Counted from the stretch's first letter, positions 9,164-19,280 are shown. The stretch is DNA of 64,000 nucleotides from Burkholderia humptydooensis (GCF_001513745.1 NZ_CP013380.1:3906001-3970000); one strand, 5' to 3'. Translations and numbers: made by a program. Notes: generated from the sequence alone by a model not told the origin.

Positions 9164-10152
9164 CGCGCGCCTCCTTCGGTGTGCATCGCTTGCAGATTGA
9201 GCGGCTTGATGCAGCGCGCACGCACGCCGGTGCCCGGCGCGAGCTCGGCAAGCGCGGGCCGCGCCTTCATGCAGTCGTCGACGACGTACTTGCAGCGCGG
9301 CGCGAACAGGCACCCGCTCGGCCTGTCGTCGCGGCCCGGCACCATCCCGGGCAGCGCGGCGAGGCGCTTCGCGCCCGCATTGTGCTCCGGAATCGCCGCG
9401 AGCAACGCTTCGGTGTACGGATGATGCGGATGCGCGAAGATCTCCGGCACGCGGTTCGTCTCGATGATCTCGCCCGCGTACATCACCGCGACGCGCTGCG
9501 CGACTTCCGACACGACCGCGAGATCGTGCGAGATCAGCACGAGCGCCATCCCGCGCTCCTTCTGCAGCGTGACGAGCAGATCCATGATCTGCGCCTGGAT
9601 CGTCACGTCGAGCGCGGTCGTCGGCTCGTCGGCGATCAGGAGCTTCGGATTGCACGCGACCGCCATCGCGATCATCACGCGCTGGTTCATGCCGCCCGAC
9701 ATCTGGTGCGGGAAGGTGTCGATGCGGTTCTTCGCATCGGGAATCCCGACCTGGTCGAGCAGTTCGAGCGCGCGCTTTCTCAGCGCGTCGCCGCGCAGGC
9801 CCTCGTGCAGCCTCAGCACCTCCTTGATCTGATAGCCGACCGTGTAGCTCGGGTTCAAGCTCGTCAGCGCGTCCTGGAACACCATCGCGACGTCCTTGCC
9901 GATGATCCTGCGGCGCGCCTTCGGGCTCGCCTTCAAGAGATCGACGCCGTCGAACGTGACTTCGTCGGCGGTGACGATGCCGGGCGCGTCGATCAAGCCC
10001 ATCAGCGCCATCATCGTCACGCTCTTGCCCGAGCCGGATTCGCCCACCACGCCGACCACTTCGCCGCGCGCGACCGACAGGTTGATCCTGTCGACCGCGG
10101 GCAGCCCGTTGAAGTTCACCGCGAGATTGCGGATGGTCAATAAATCGCTCAT
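9160..10152 (-). CDS. dppD: Dipeptide ABC transporter ATP-binding protein DppD
   Basis: A 330-residue ATPase with Walker [10 protein letters not shown], signature [14 protein letters not shown], Walker [13 protein letters not shown] and LISHDLAVV. The oligopeptide-type C-terminal region carries [15 protein letters not shown]. It is the second ATPase subunit of the dppABCDF importer. It begins two bases after the dppC stop, indicating coupled translation. Confidence 0.93.
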
Positions 10153-10153
10153 G

Positions 10154-11071
10154 TCAGGCCATCCGCTTGAGTTTGGGATCGAGCGCGTCGCGCAGCCCGT
10201 CGCCGAGCAGGTTGATCGCGAGCACCGAGATCAGGATCGACAGGCCCGGCATCGTGACGATCCACCATGCGTTGTCGATGTAGTCGCGCGCCGACGCGAG
10301 CATCGCGCCCCACTCGGCCGTCGGCGGCTGCACGCCGAGGCCGAGGAAGCCGAGCGCGGCCGCATCGAGGATCGCCGACGAAAAGCCGAGCGTCGCCTGC
10401 ACGATGAGGGGCGCCGTGCAGTTCGGCAGCACCTGCGAGAACATCAGGCGCGGCGTGCCCGCGCCCGCGACGCGCGACGCCGTCACGTACTCCTTCTGCA
10501 GCTCGCCGAGCGCCGACGCGCGCGTGAGGCGCACGTACGCGGGCAGCGCGACGATCGCGATCGCGAACATCGTGTTGGTCAGGCCCGGGCCGATGATCGC
10601 GACGACCGCGACCGCGAGCAGCAGCGACGGCAGCGCGAGCAGCACGTCCATCACGCGCATCACGGGCGTGTCGGCCCACTTCTGGAAGAACGCGGCGACG
10701 AGCCCGAGCACGACGCCCGGAATCAGCGCGAGCACGACCGAGACGAAGCCGATCCAGAACGACATCCGCGCGCCGTACATCAGCCGCGAGAGGATGTCGC
10801 GGCCCGCTTCGTCGGTGCCGAGCACGAATTGCCAGTTGCCGCCCGCGAGCCACGCGGGCGGAATCTTCACGTGGTCGCGGTACTGCTCGATCGGGCTGTG
10901 CGGCGCGAGCACCGGCGCGAGCAGCGCGACTGCGACCAGCGCGAGCACGACGATGCCGGCGCCGACCGCGCCGCGGTTGCGGGAGAAATTCGCCCAGAAT
11001 TCGCGCAGCGCGAGCACGCGGCCGCTTGCGGGCGCCGCCTGCGACGGCATCGCGTTTTGCAGGTCGCTCAT
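10154..11071 (-). CDS. dppC: Dipeptide ABC transporter permease DppC
   Basis: A 305-residue inner-membrane permease. The OppC-type N-terminus ([23 protein letters not shown]1 about residues 30-48) is followed by a periplasmic loop with [21 protein letters not shown], then the BPD_transp_1 domain. The EAA-like ATPase-contact loop appears around [18 protein letters not shown]. Start 11071 has a GGGAGG ribosome-binding site and skips an open but non-homologous extension upstream. Confidence 0.93.
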   Translation of the reverse strand: MSDLQNAMPSQAAPASGRVLALREFWANFSRNRGAVGAGIVVLALVAVALLAPVLAPHSPIEQYRDHVKIPPAWLAGGNWQFVLGTDEAGRDILSRLMYGARMSFWIGFVSVVLALIPGVVLGLVAAFFQKWADTPVMRVMDVLLALPSLLLAVAVVAIIGPGLTNTMFAIAIVALPAYVRLTRASALGELQKEYVTASRVAGAGTPRLMFSQVLPNCTAPLIVQATLGFSSAILDAAALGFLGLGVQPPTAEWGAMLASARDYIDNAWWIVTMPGLSILISVLAINLLGDGLRDALDPKLKRMA

Positions 11072-11169
11072 CGGGCCTCCCGCGTGGCCGCGCGCGCGCG
11101 GTCGAATGCCGCGGCGGCGCTCGGGCGCCGGCGCAGCGAATGGATATGAGTGTGGGGATGCATGTTCGA

Positions 11170-12180
11170 TTACCTCGTATGGCGAATGCGCGGATTCAGC
11201 ACGCCGTACAGCAGATCGACGACCAGGTTCACGACGATCACGAGCGTCGCGATCATCAGGATGCCGCCTTGCACGACCGGATAGTCGCGGCGGCCGATCG
11301 CGTCGATCAGCCATTTGCCGACGCCCGGCCACGAGAACAGCGTCTCGGTGAGCACGGCGCCCGCGAGCAGCGTGCCGACCTGCAGGCCGATCACCGTGAC
11401 GACCGGAATCAGCGCGTTGCGCAGCGCATGCACGACGACGACGCGCGCGGGCGACAGCCCCTTCGCGCGCGCGGTGCGGATGTAGTCCTCGCGCAGCACT
11501 TCGAGCATCGACGAGCGCGTCATCCGCGCGATCACCGCGAGCGGAATCGTGCCGAGCACGATCGCGGGCAGGATCAGGTGGCTCACCGCCGACGCGAACG
11601 CGCCCTCCTCGCCGGAGAGCAGCGTGTCGATCAGCATGAAGCCCGTCGCATGAGGAATCTCGTATTCAACGGCGATGCGGCCCGACACGGGCGTCCAGCC
11701 GAGCGTCGCCGAGAACACCATGATGAGGATGAGCCCCCACCAGAAGATCGGCATCGAATAGCCGGTGAGCGCCGTGCCCATCACGCCGTGATCGACGATC
11801 GTGCCGCGCCGGAGCGCGGCGAACACGCCGGCCGGCAGCCCGAGCGCGAGCGCGAACGCGAGCGCGCAGATCGACAGCTCGACCGTCGCCGGAAAGCGCG
11901 CGAGGAACTCGCCCATCACGCTCGTGTTGGTGATGATCGACATGCCCAGGTCGCCGCGCAGCGCGCGGCCGACGTAGTGCAGGTACTGCATGGGAAGCGG
12001 CTCGTCGAGCCCGAGGCGATGCAAGGCTTCCGCATGCATCGCCGGATCGACGCCGCGCTCGCCCATCATCACTTCGATGGGGTCGCCCGGTATCAGGTGG
12101 ATCAGCGCGAACGCGAGCACCGTGATGCCGATGAAGGTCGGGATCACCATGCCCACGCGGCGCAAGACGAATCGGAACAT
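11170..12180 (-). CDS. dppB: Dipeptide ABC transporter permease DppB
   Basis: A 336-residue permease with the OppB/DppB N-terminus MFRFVLRRVGMVIPTFIGIT, the LIHLIPGDPIEVMMGERG loop and several hydrophobic spans. The EAA loop is DYIRTARAKGLSPARVVVVHALRN in character, and the C-terminus ends at NPRIRHTR. It is the first permease gene after dppA, separated by a 111-bp spacer with a strong hairpin; 98 bp separate it from dppC. Confidence 0.94.
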   Translation of the reverse strand: MFRFVLRRVGMVIPTFIGITVLAFALIHLIPGDPIEVMMGERGVDPAMHAEALHRLGLDEPLPMQYLHYVGRALRGDLGMSIITNTSVMGEFLARFPATVELSICALAFALALGLPAGVFAALRRGTIVDHGVMGTALTGYSMPIFWWGLILIMVFSATLGWTPVSGRIAVEYEIPHATGFMLIDTLLSGEEGAFASAVSHLILPAIVLGTIPLAVIARMTRSSMLEVLREDYIRTARAKGLSPARVVVVHALRNALIPVVTVIGLQVGTLLAGAVLTETLFSWPGVGKWLIDAIGRRDYPVVQGGILMIATLVIVVNLVVDLLYGVLNPRIRHTR

Positions 12181-12216
12181 GACGCTTCTCGATATTTTCT
12201 TGTGGGAAATGTGCGA

Positions 12217-12251
12217 CCGGCGACGAGGAGCTCGTGGCCCCCCGTCGCCGG
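12217..12251 (-). promoter_or_regulatory. Stem-loop between dppA and dppB
   Basis: CCGGCGACG (12217-12225) pairs perfectly with CGTCGCCGG (12243-12251) around a 17-nt loop, with no T-run. Such hairpins between a binding-protein gene and its permease genes commonly protect the dppA message from 3' decay and lower downstream expression. That function is inferred. Confidence 0.55.
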
Positions 12252-12291
12252 GTGATTATCGTGCAGTCGGGCTAACGGCGCACCAACGCGC

Positions 12292-13920
12292 TTATTTCAC
12301 GCTGACGCCGTCGAAGCGCGCATAGCCGAGCGGCTCGATCCGCATGTCGACGACGTTCTTGCGCACGGGCTGATAGACGGTCGAGTTCGCGATCGACGAA
12401 AACGGCAGTTGCTGCGCGAAGATCTGCTGCGCCTGCATGTAAATCTTCGTGCGGCCGTCCTGCGACGTCGTCACGCGCCCCTTCTGGATCAGCTCGTCGA
12501 ACGGCTTGTAGCACCACTCGGAGAAGTTGTTGCCCTTGACCGCCTCGCAGCCGAGCAGCGTGCCGAGCCAGTTGTCGGGGTCGCCGTTGTCGCCGTTCCA
12601 GCCGATCAGCATCGTATCGTGCTCGCCCGCATGCGCGCGCTTGATGTACTCGCCCCACTCGTACGTGACGATCTTCGCTTGCACGCCGATCTTCGCCCAG
12701 TCGGCCTGGATCATCTCGGCCATCAGCTTCGCGTTCGGGTTGTACGGGCGCTGCACGGGCATCGCCCACAGCGTGATCGGGAAGCCGTTCGGGTAGCCCG
12801 CCTTCGCGAGCAGCGCCTTCGCCTTCGCCGGATCGTAGGCGGCGGCCTTCAGGTTCTTGTCGTACGACCATTGGGTCGGCGGCATCGGCGCGCTCGCCGC
12901 CTGGCCCGCGCCCTGATAGACGGATTCGAGAATCGCCTTCTTGTTGATCGCCATGTCGAGCGCCTGGCGCACTTCGAGCTTGTCGACCGGCTTGTGCTGC
13001 ACGTTGTACGCGAGGTAGCCGAGGTTGAAGCCCGGCAGCGACGGCATGTCGACGTTCGAATCGGCCTTCAGCGTCGCGATGTCGGCGGGCCGCGGATAGC
13101 TCATCACCTGGCACTCGTTGCGCTTGATCTTCTGCACGCGCACGCCCGGATCGGGCGTGATCGAGAAGATCAGCTTCGAGATCTTCACCGCGCCCTTCTT
13201 CCAATAATCAGGATTGCCGTCGAAGCGGATCGTCGCGTCCTTCGTGTAGCTGCGGAAGATGAACGGGCCCGTGCCGATCGGCTTCTGATTGATGTCGGCC
13301 GCCTTGCCCGCCTTCATCAACTGGTCCGCGTATTCGGCGGACAGGATCGACGCATACTGCATCGCGAGGTTCTGGATGAACGGCGCGTTCGGCTCCTTCA
13401 GCGTGAAGCGGACCGTATACGGATCGAGCTTTTCGACTTTCGTAATCAGCTTGTCGAGGCCCATGTCGGTGAAGTACGGGAACGACACCGGATACGCCTT
13501 GCGGAACGGCTGGTTCGGATCGAGCATCCGCTCGAACGTGAACGTGACGTCGTCCGCGTCGAATTCGCGCGTCGGCTTGAAGAAATCGGTCGTGTGGAAT
13601 TTGACGCCGTGGCGCAGATGGAACGTGTAGACCTTGCCGTCGGGCGAGATGTCCCACTTCTCGGCGAGGCCGGGCTCGACCTTCGTGCCGCCGCGCTCGA
13701 ACTCGGCGAGGCGGTTGTAGATCGGGAACGAAGATGCAGTGAAATCGACGCCCGTCGTGAATTGCGCGGAATCGAAGCCCGCCGGGCTGCCTTCTGAGCA
13801 GTAGACGAGCGTTTTGTTCGGGATCTGTGCGAATGCAGAGCCCGCGATGCCGCAAGATGCCGCTGCAACGCCCGCGATGGCGGTAACACGCAGTGCGCGC
13901 AACAGACGGTTATGTTCCAT
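12292..13920 (-). CDS. dppA: Periplasmic dipeptide-binding protein DppA
   Basis: A 542-residue extracytoplasmic solute-binding protein (SBP_bac_5). A signal peptide spans about residues 1-31, ending in GSAFAQ. The mature protein opens with KTLVYCSEGSPAGFDSAQ, close to E. coli DppA, and contains EPGLAEKWDISPDGKVYTFHLR and DVTFTFERMLDP. It captures peptides for DppBCDF. ATG 13920 is preceded by GGAGGAAAC, a strong ribosome-binding site; an upstream ATG eight codons earlier lacks one. First gene of the operon. Confidence 0.95.
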   Translation of the reverse strand: MEHNRLLRALRVTAIAGVAAASCGIAGSAFAQIPNKTLVYCSEGSPAGFDSAQFTTGVDFTASSFPIYNRLAEFERGGTKVEPGLAEKWDISPDGKVYTFHLRHGVKFHTTDFFKPTREFDADDVTFTFERMLDPNQPFRKAYPVSFPYFTDMGLDKLITKVEKLDPYTVRFTLKEPNAPFIQNLAMQYASILSAEYADQLMKAGKAADINQKPIGTGPFIFRSYTKDATIRFDGNPDYWKKGAVKISKLIFSITPDPGVRVQKIKRNECQVMSYPRPADIATLKADSNVDMPSLPGFNLGYLAYNVQHKPVDKLEVRQALDMAINKKAILESVYQGAGQAASAPMPPTQWSYDKNLKAAAYDPAKAKALLAKAGYPNGFPITLWAMPVQRPYNPNAKLMAEMIQADWAKIGVQAKIVTYEWGEYIKRAHAGEHDTMLIGWNGDNGDPDNWLGTLLGCEAVKGNNFSEWCYKPFDELIQKGRVTTSQDGRTKIYMQAQQIFAQQLPFSSIANSTVYQPVRKNVVDMRIEPLGYARFDGVSVK

Positions 13921-14230
13921 GTTTCCTCCAGGTCTCCGGTTCAAGGCCGGCCCAGGCCGGCGTAGGCGGATATTACTTGAGCTTTCGTAAGAGGAACAAG
14001 CTGGAGAAAAAACCGTTCGTCATATGCTCGCAATCGTCAATTGCAAGGAGATGCGCGGCTTTGCGGCGCAAAACGCGCGCGATGCCGAGCCGATTCGGCA
14101 CGATGCGCCGAGATCAGCGTTATCCCTTATATCTTCGTATTTTCGCAACGGTCATCGGAGATCGAACGGATTCGGGCCGCGGCTGTTACGGAATGCGTGA
14201 TGCTTTTCAGCGTGCGGCCGTCAACGTCGA
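13921..14230. other. 310-bp spacer upstream of dppA, presumed promoter region
   Basis: No gene was recognised. Two small inverted repeats, TTTGC-GGC-GCAAA (14060-14072) and TGCCGA/TCGGCA (14083-14100), lie in the region that must contain the dppA promoter and also form possible 3' structure for the MFS gene ending at 14231. Promoter boxes could not be assigned confidently. Confidence 0.4.
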
Positions 14231-15523
14231 TCAATCGGGATCGCTGCCTCTCGCCGGCACGAACGCGAGCGCGACGAGCGACAGCGCGAGCCCCGCCATC
14301 ACGTAATAGGTCGGTGCAAGCGGCGTGCCCGTCGTCTTGATGAGCCACGTGACGATGAACTGGCCGAAGCCGCCGAACACCATCACCGCGACGTTATAGG
14401 CGAGCGACAGCCCCGTCGAGCGCACGTTCGCCGGAAAGAGCTCGGCGATCATCGCGCCGAACGGGCCATAGTAGCCGGCGAGCGTCACCGACAGGATCGC
14501 CTGCACGACGATCAGCCGCGCGATGCTCGGCGACGCGTCGAGCCACACGAAGAGCGGATAGATCATCACGAGCGTGAGCCCGAGCGCCCACAGCGAGAGC
14601 CCCTTGCGCCCGATCCGGTCGGACCACGCGCCCGCGACGGGCGACAGCGCGGTCAGCAGCAGGTTGCCGATGATCACCGCGTAGAACGATTGCCCGTAAG
14701 GCAGCTTCAGTTGCTTGACGGCGAACGTCGGCAGATAGCTGATCAGCACGTAGACGGTGACGGTGAGCGCGATCACCGCGCCGAGCCCGCACATCACCGC
14801 GCGAGCGTGCCGCGCGAACACTTCGCGAAGCGTCACGTGCTCGCCGCGCTCGCGCGCCTGCAGGAACGCCTCCGAATCGACGAGATGGCGGCGCACGTAG
14901 AAGCCGACCGGCCCGATCACGAGCCCGATCAGGAACGGCACGCGCCAGCCCCACGCATGCAGGGCCTCGGTCGACAGGCCGCGCGTCACGGCCACGCCGA
15001 CGAGCGAGCCGAGCAGAAGCGCCGCCGCCTGGCTCGCCATCTGCCAACTGCCGTAGTAGCCGCGCCGCGAAAACGGCGCCGCCTCGATCAGCAGCGCGGT
15101 CGCGCTGCCGAATTCGCCGCCCGCGGAGAAGCCCTGCAACAGGCGGCCGAGCACGATGAGAAGCGGCCCGCCGATGCCGATCGCCGCATACGGCGGCGCG
15201 ACCGCGATCAGGAAGATGCCGACCGTCATCAGCAGGATCACGAGCGACAGCGCCGCCTTGCGTCCCGCGCGATCCGCGTAGAGGCCGAGCACGATGCCGC
15301 CGATCGGCCGCATGAAGAACGCGACGCCGAACGTCGCGGTGGTGAGGAGCAGCGACGAATATTCGTTGCTGGTCGGAAAGAACAACTGCGCGATCACGAC
15401 CGTCATGAAACTGAAAACGGTGAAGTCGTACCACTCGAGCGCGTTGCCGATCACGGCCGCCGCCACCGCGCGCCGGTTCAGCGCATGTCCCGCCGTTTTC
15501 GTCGAAACCGCAATGGATGACAT
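14231..15523 (-). CDS. MFS transporter, metabolite:H+ symporter type
   Basis: A 430-residue 12-helix major facilitator of the metabolite:H+ symporter group (citrate/ProP/KgtP relatives). Diagnostic segments are AAVIGNALEWYDFTVFSFM at the N-terminus, FFMRPIGGIVLGLYADRAGRK after TM2 and LLQGFSAGGEFGSA in TM4. The second half has SPVAGAWSDRIGRK. The substrate is probably an organic acid or compatible solute and cannot be read from sequence. Start 15523 is preceded by a GAGGAGCGAGG site. A hairpin terminator separates it from the HiPIP gene upstream. Confidence 0.87.
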   Translation of the reverse strand: MSSIAVSTKTAGHALNRRAVAAAVIGNALEWYDFTVFSFMTVVIAQLFFPTSNEYSSLLLTTATFGVAFFMRPIGGIVLGLYADRAGRKAALSLVILLMTVGIFLIAVAPPYAAIGIGGPLLIVLGRLLQGFSAGGEFGSATALLIEAAPFSRRGYYGSWQMASQAAALLLGSLVGVAVTRGLSTEALHAWGWRVPFLIGLVIGPVGFYVRRHLVDSEAFLQARERGEHVTLREVFARHARAVMCGLGAVIALTVTVYVLISYLPTFAVKQLKLPYGQSFYAVIIGNLLLTALSPVAGAWSDRIGRKGLSLWALGLTLVMIYPLFVWLDASPSIARLIVVQAILSVTLAGYYGPFGAMIAELFPANVRSTGLSLAYNVAVMVFGGFGQFIVTWLIKTTGTPLAPTYYVMAGLALSLVALAFVPARGSDPD

Positions 15524-15652
15524 CCTCGCTCCTCGCTGTCGTCGTGCTTTCGTGATGCGCCGTGCGCCGATATCGCCGCCTGAAAAAAAGGGCGGGCGCC
15601 GCGCCGAGCGTCGTGGAGCGAGTGTAGAAAGCGGCGGAATCGATTTCAAGCA

Positions 15653-15689
15653 ATAAAAAAAACGCCCGCCGTCGTCGGACGGCGGGCGT
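15653..15689 (-). terminator. Rho-independent terminator after the HiPIP gene
   Basis: Read on the minus strand, GCCCGCCGTC-CGAC-GACGGCGGGC is followed by a run of eight T residues. It is a strong intrinsic terminator for the iron-sulfur protein gene. Confidence 0.92.
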
Positions 15690-15745
15690 CTGTGCATGTC
15701 GATTCGGCACGGTGCGGCGCGGCGCGACGCCGCGCCAGGCCTGCG

Positions 15746-16063
15746 TCACGCCATCTTCTTCGTGAACGCGCTGCACCAGCCCTTCGCCACCACCTGCTTG
15801 CCGGGGAACGCGCCGCACGGGCCCGATGCCGAGCCCTTCTTGCCCTGATACAGCATGCAGCCCGAACAGGTTTCGCCTGCCACGTATTTCTGGAACTTCG
15901 CCTTGTCCACCTTGGTGGCGTCGGCCTTGTAGCCGAGCGCGACGGCGGTCGGATCGGTTTCGGACAGCATCGGCAGATCGGCCGAGAACGCTTCGCGCGT
16001 GAGCGCGAGCGCCGACACGGCGCCGACGCTCGTGATCAGGAAACTCCGGCGGGACGTTTTCAT
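15746..16063 (-). CDS. High-potential iron-sulfur protein (HiPIP)
   Basis: A 105-residue periplasmic electron carrier. The N-terminus MKTSRRSFLITSVGAVSALAL is a Tat signal with the RRSFL twin-arginine motif (residues 5-9), expected because the [4Fe-4S] cluster is inserted before export. Cluster ligands are Cys66, Cys69, Cys83 and Cys97 in the family spacing C-x2-C-x13-C-x13-C. The C-terminal GWCSAF is typical. It is a monocistronic gene with its own terminator. Its redox partner is unknown; bc1-to-oxidase electron transfer is the known family role. Confidence 0.93.
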   Translation of the reverse strand: MKTSRRSFLITSVGAVSALALTREAFSADLPMLSETDPTAVALGYKADATKVDKAKFQKYVAGETCSGCMLYQGKKGSASGPCGAFPGKQVVAKGWCSAFTKKMA

Positions 16064-16197
16064 GGGAATTCGCTCCAACATTGTGGGTTGTCGCTGCTCT
16101 GGCGGCAGCAGCGCACAAGCATACCGCTCACGCGCCCCGATGTGTCGCGGGTAATTCCGAAGATAAGCCAACGGAGAACAAGAAATCGTCACGCAGC

Positions 16198-17319
16198 CTA
16201 CGCATGCGGCGTGCGCGCCGCCATTTCGCCGACGCGCTGCGCGATCGCGAGCGCCGCGGTGAGCCCGGGCGACTCGATGCCGAACAGGTTCACGAGCCCG
16301 CGCACGCCATGCTGCGCCGCGCCCTGGATCACGAAATCGGCAGCGGGCTCGCCGGGCCCGGAGACTTTCGGACGAATGCCCGCGTAAGCCGGCTGAAGCG
16401 AGCCGTCGGGCAATCCGGGCCAATACGCGCGGATCGACGTGTAGAACGATTCGGCGCGATGCGGATCGACGTCGTAACGCAGCGTGTCGATCCATTCGAC
16501 GTCGGGCCCGAAGCGCGCGCCGCCGGCGAGATCGAGCGTCAGATGAACGCCGAGCCCGGCGCGGTCCGGCACCGGATAGACGAGGTGCGCGAACGGCGCG
16601 CGGCCGGACAGGCTGAAGTAATTGCCGCGCGCGAGATAGAGCGGCGGCACCCAGCGCGAATCGAGCCCGCGGATGCGCTTGGCGAGCGCCTGCGCGCCGA
16701 GCCCCGCGCTGTTGATCACGCACGCGGCCTCGATTGCGGCCGGCGCATCGCCGCCCGTGCGCACAACGAAGCGGCCGCCCGCCGCGTCGATCGATTCGAC
16801 GGGCGAGCGCAGCGCGCACGATGCGCCGCCGCGCTCGGCGTCGCCGAGCAGCGCGAGCATCAATTGATGGCTGTCGACGATGCCCGTGCTCGGCGAGAAC
16901 AGCGCCTCGATGCATTCGAGCTCGGGCTCGAGCGCCTGCACCTCGTCGCGCGACAGCGTCAGCAGATCGAGCACGCCGTTTTCTTCCGCGCGCGCGGCGA
17001 TCACCTTCAACTGCTTCGCCTGTGCGGGCGAGGTCGCGACGACGAGCTTGCCGCAGCGCCGGTGCGGCACGTGGTGCGTGTCGCAGAAGTCGTACAGCAG
17101 GTCTCGCCCGTGCACGCACAGCGACGCCTTCAGCGATCCGCGCGGGTAGTAGAGCCCCGCGTGGATCACCTCGCTGCTGCGCGAGCTCGCGCCCGTGCCG
17201 ACCGCGTCGGCCGCTTCCAGGATCAGCGTCTCGCGGCCGCGCGCGGCCAGCTCGCGCGCGATCGCCACGCCGACAACGCCGGCGCCGATCACCACACAAT
17301 CAATCCGCTCCATTGTCAT
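16198..17319 (-). CDS. FAD-dependent oxidoreductase, LhgO (L-2-hydroxyglutarate oxidase)-like
   Basis: A 373-residue DAO-fold flavoprotein. The FAD Rossmann motif [14 protein letters not shown] lies at about residues 12-25, followed by [14 protein letters not shown], the segment characteristic of L-2-hydroxyglutarate dehydrogenases/oxidases. [21 protein letters not shown] (about 143-163) and a C-terminal [16 protein letters not shown] complete the pattern. It probably oxidises L-2-hydroxyglutarate or a related hydroxy acid. Two closely spaced ATG codons (17319, 17313) are possible starts and neither has a strong ribosome-binding site. It lies 71 bp downstream of the AAA ATPase gene. Confidence 0.8.
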   Translation of the reverse strand: MTMERIDCVVIGAGVVGVAIARELAARGRETLILEAADAVGTGASSRSSEVIHAGLYYPRGSLKASLCVHGRDLLYDFCDTHHVPHRRCGKLVVATSPAQAKQLKVIAARAEENGVLDLLTLSRDEVQALEPELECIEALFSPSTGIVDSHQLMLALLGDAERGGASCALRSPVESIDAAGGRFVVRTGGDAPAAIEAACVINSAGLGAQALAKRIRGLDSRWVPPLYLARGNYFSLSGRAPFAHLVYPVPDRAGLGVHLTLDLAGGARFGPDVEWIDTLRYDVDPHRAESFYTSIRAYWPGLPDGSLQPAYAGIRPKVSGPGEPAADFVIQGAAQHGVRGLVNLFGIESPGLTAALAIAQRVGEMAARTPHA

Positions 17320-17390
17320 TCGCTTCGCTCACGCTTCGAAGGCAGGACCTTCGATTGTACGTCGCGCGAAGCGTGCGCGCGTGGCGGCCG

Positions 17391-18371
17391 TCAAAAGCCG
17401 ATCGGCCGGCGGCGCCCCGCGCTTTCGTCGGTGCGGATGTCGCGCGGCGCGATCGCGTCCCGCCCGTCGAGCCGCGCCGCGCCGAACGCGTGCAGCAGCA
17501 CGCGGCGCATCGTGCGCGGCGGCATCGCGGCGAGCACGTCGAGCGCGTCGCAGCCGAGCGCGTCGGGAAAGCGCCGCCCCCACGCGTGCGCGTTGCGGAT
17601 CTCGCCGTAGATCGTCTGCGCGATGCGGCGCGCGCCCGACGCGTCGGGCGGCTCGATCTCGTACACGTTCATCCGGTTCATGATCGGCTCGGGAATCGCG
17701 CTCGCGTCGTTCGCGGTCGCGATCCAGATCACGTTGCCCGCGTCGATCGGCACCTCGGCGAATTCGTCGACGAACGCGCACGCGGTATCGTGCTCGAGGA
17801 GCGCATACAGCGCGCCGAGCGGATCGTACTGCGCGTCGCTGCCCGCCTTGTCGATCTCGTCGATCGCGATCACGGGATTCGAGTAGCAGCCGTTGACGAG
17901 CGCGTCGAACACCTTGCCCGGCTTCGCGTTCTTCCACTGCGACGATGCGCCCGACAGCACCCAGCCGGCCGTCAGCGAACTCATCGGCACGTAGTGGTAA
18001 GCGGTCCCGAGCATCTTCGCGAGCGCCTTCGCGAAATGCGTCTTGCCGATGCCCGGCTCGCCGAGCAGGAGGATCGGCATCAATTCGAGACGGTCGTCGG
18101 TTTCAAGGCACAGCGCCACCTGCTTGCGCACGTCGTCGAGCGGCTCGGCGAAGTTCGGCAATTCGTCCGCGAGCGAATCGAACGCGGGCATGCGCGTCGG
18201 CTTCACGCAAAAGCGCAGGTTGCCCGTCTTCAGCATCTTCTCGTAAGTCGCGCGCAGCGCATCGCTCGCGCCTTCGTTCAGATCATTCAGCGCCGTCTCG
18301 ACTCGCTCGATATCGTAGACCGTGCTGAACGAAGCCACCGCCAGTTCCTGTTTCACCATCGCCGTCGTCAT
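17391..18371 (-). CDS. Orphan Lon-like AAA+ ATPase
   Basis: A 326-residue protein consisting essentially of one AAA+ module. Walker A is GEPGIGKTH (about residues 104-112), Walker B VIAIDEID (167-174), sensor 1 around IWIATANDAS, and arginine-rich sensor 2 segments follow. The order and spacing resemble the ATPase domain of Lon, but there is no Lon N-domain and no Ser-Lys protease domain. An N-terminal helical region (residues 1-95) is specific to this protein. Function is unknown; unfolding or remodelling of a partner is the family expectation. ATG 18371 is chosen; the open frame continues upstream without family features. Confidence 0.78.
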   Translation of the reverse strand: MTTAMVKQELAVASFSTVYDIERVETALNDLNEGASDALRATYEKMLKTGNLRFCVKPTRMPAFDSLADELPNFAEPLDDVRKQVALCLETDDRLELMPILLLGEPGIGKTHFAKALAKMLGTAYHYVPMSSLTAGWVLSGASSQWKNAKPGKVFDALVNGCYSNPVIAIDEIDKAGSDAQYDPLGALYALLEHDTACAFVDEFAEVPIDAGNVIWIATANDASAIPEPIMNRMNVYEIEPPDASGARRIAQTIYGEIRNAHAWGRRFPDALGCDALDVLAAMPPRTMRRVLLHAFGAARLDGRDAIAPRDIRTDESAGRRRPIGF

Positions 18372-18713
18372 CGCCCACCTCGCCTTGCTACCGCTGTCCG
18401 TCCATCGGACCCCTTCGATTTCAGTGTAGCCAGCCCGGCATCCCGTGCAAGCGAGCAGCCGTCGGGGTCTGCTGCTGACATGCTCGCGATGCTGCACGCG
18501 ACACGCGCCGCGCGTATGATCATGAGTTCACGTCGTGCGCATCGCGCCGCCATCCGCGGCGCGCCGCCCCTGCGCGCCGCGCCGCCGCGCCCGTTTGCCG
18601 CGTCGCCCGACGCTTGAAAAATCCGCGCGTCGCGCACATGTCGTCGATGTCCCCGATAACGGCGCCGCGCGCGAAAATTGAACCGAGCAAAAACCCGCGC
18701 GGTCGGAAGTTCG
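18372..18713. other. 342-bp divergent spacer, presumed promoters, no gene seen
   Basis: It separates the AAA ATPase gene from the exported-protein gene. TATGAT at 18515-18520 resembles a -10 box for rightward transcription but has no matching -35 box. Nothing else could be assigned. Confidence 0.35.
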
Positions 18714-19280
18714 ATGATTTCGTTTAAGCGTAAGATGTCCGCCTGTCCCGCCTCCCGGCTCGCCCGCGCCGGAGAATTCGTGCTCGAAGCCTGCGTCGCG
18801 GGCGCGCTCGCCGGCGCCGCGCTCGTCGCGCATGCGCAAAGCGGCCCGCAGCCCGTGATCGATTGGGAGATCCAGGTGGTGCGCGACGGCCAGACGATCG
18901 ACACGTTCGAGCAGAAAACCACCGTCGGCCAGGCCCGTTCGGACACGCACAGCTTTCCCGTCGCGCCGGCGCAAGGCTGCGCCGCAGCGGCCGCGTCGGC
19001 GGCCGACGCACCCGGCTCCGGCCTGTCGCGCACGATCACCGTCGCGCCGCTGTACGTCGAGGACGGCGCGGTCGCGCTCGCGATCGACGCGCAGGAGACG
19101 CTCGCCGACGAAGGCGCGGCGCCGTCCGCCGGCGCGCCGTGCACGTCGGCGCCGCCGCGGCGCATCGTCGCAAGCCACCCGGACTTGAACGCGCGCGCCG
19201 CGCAGTGGACCGACTGGACGCTCGCCGACCGCGGCCCGCAGCTCGTCTACCGCGTGCGCGCACGCGTCGTCGCGGACTGA
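18714..19280 (+). CDS. Exported protein of unknown function
   Basis: About 188 residues. I do not recognise the family. The first 45 residues hold a basic start and a hydrophobic segment (FVLEACVAGALAGAALVAHAQ) that reads as a signal peptide with cleavage after AHA. The mature part begins around SGPQPVIDWEIQVVRDGQTID and contains two cysteines that could form a disulfide (GCAAAA and APCTSAP). It ends with a beta-rich YRVRARVVAD. The start is uncertain: ATG 18714 has GGAAG upstream, while 18678 and 18735 are alternatives. Six bases separate it from the following EEP-family gene, so the two are probably co-transcribed. Confidence 0.55.
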   Translation: MISFKRKMSACPASRLARAGEFVLEACVAGALAGAALVAHAQSGPQPVIDWEIQVVRDGQTIDTFEQKTTVGQARSDTHSFPVAPAQGCAAAAASAADAPGSGLSRTITVAPLYVEDGAVALAIDAQETLADEGAAPSAGAPCTSAPPRRIVASHPDLNARAAQWTDWTLADRGPQLVYRVRARVVAD

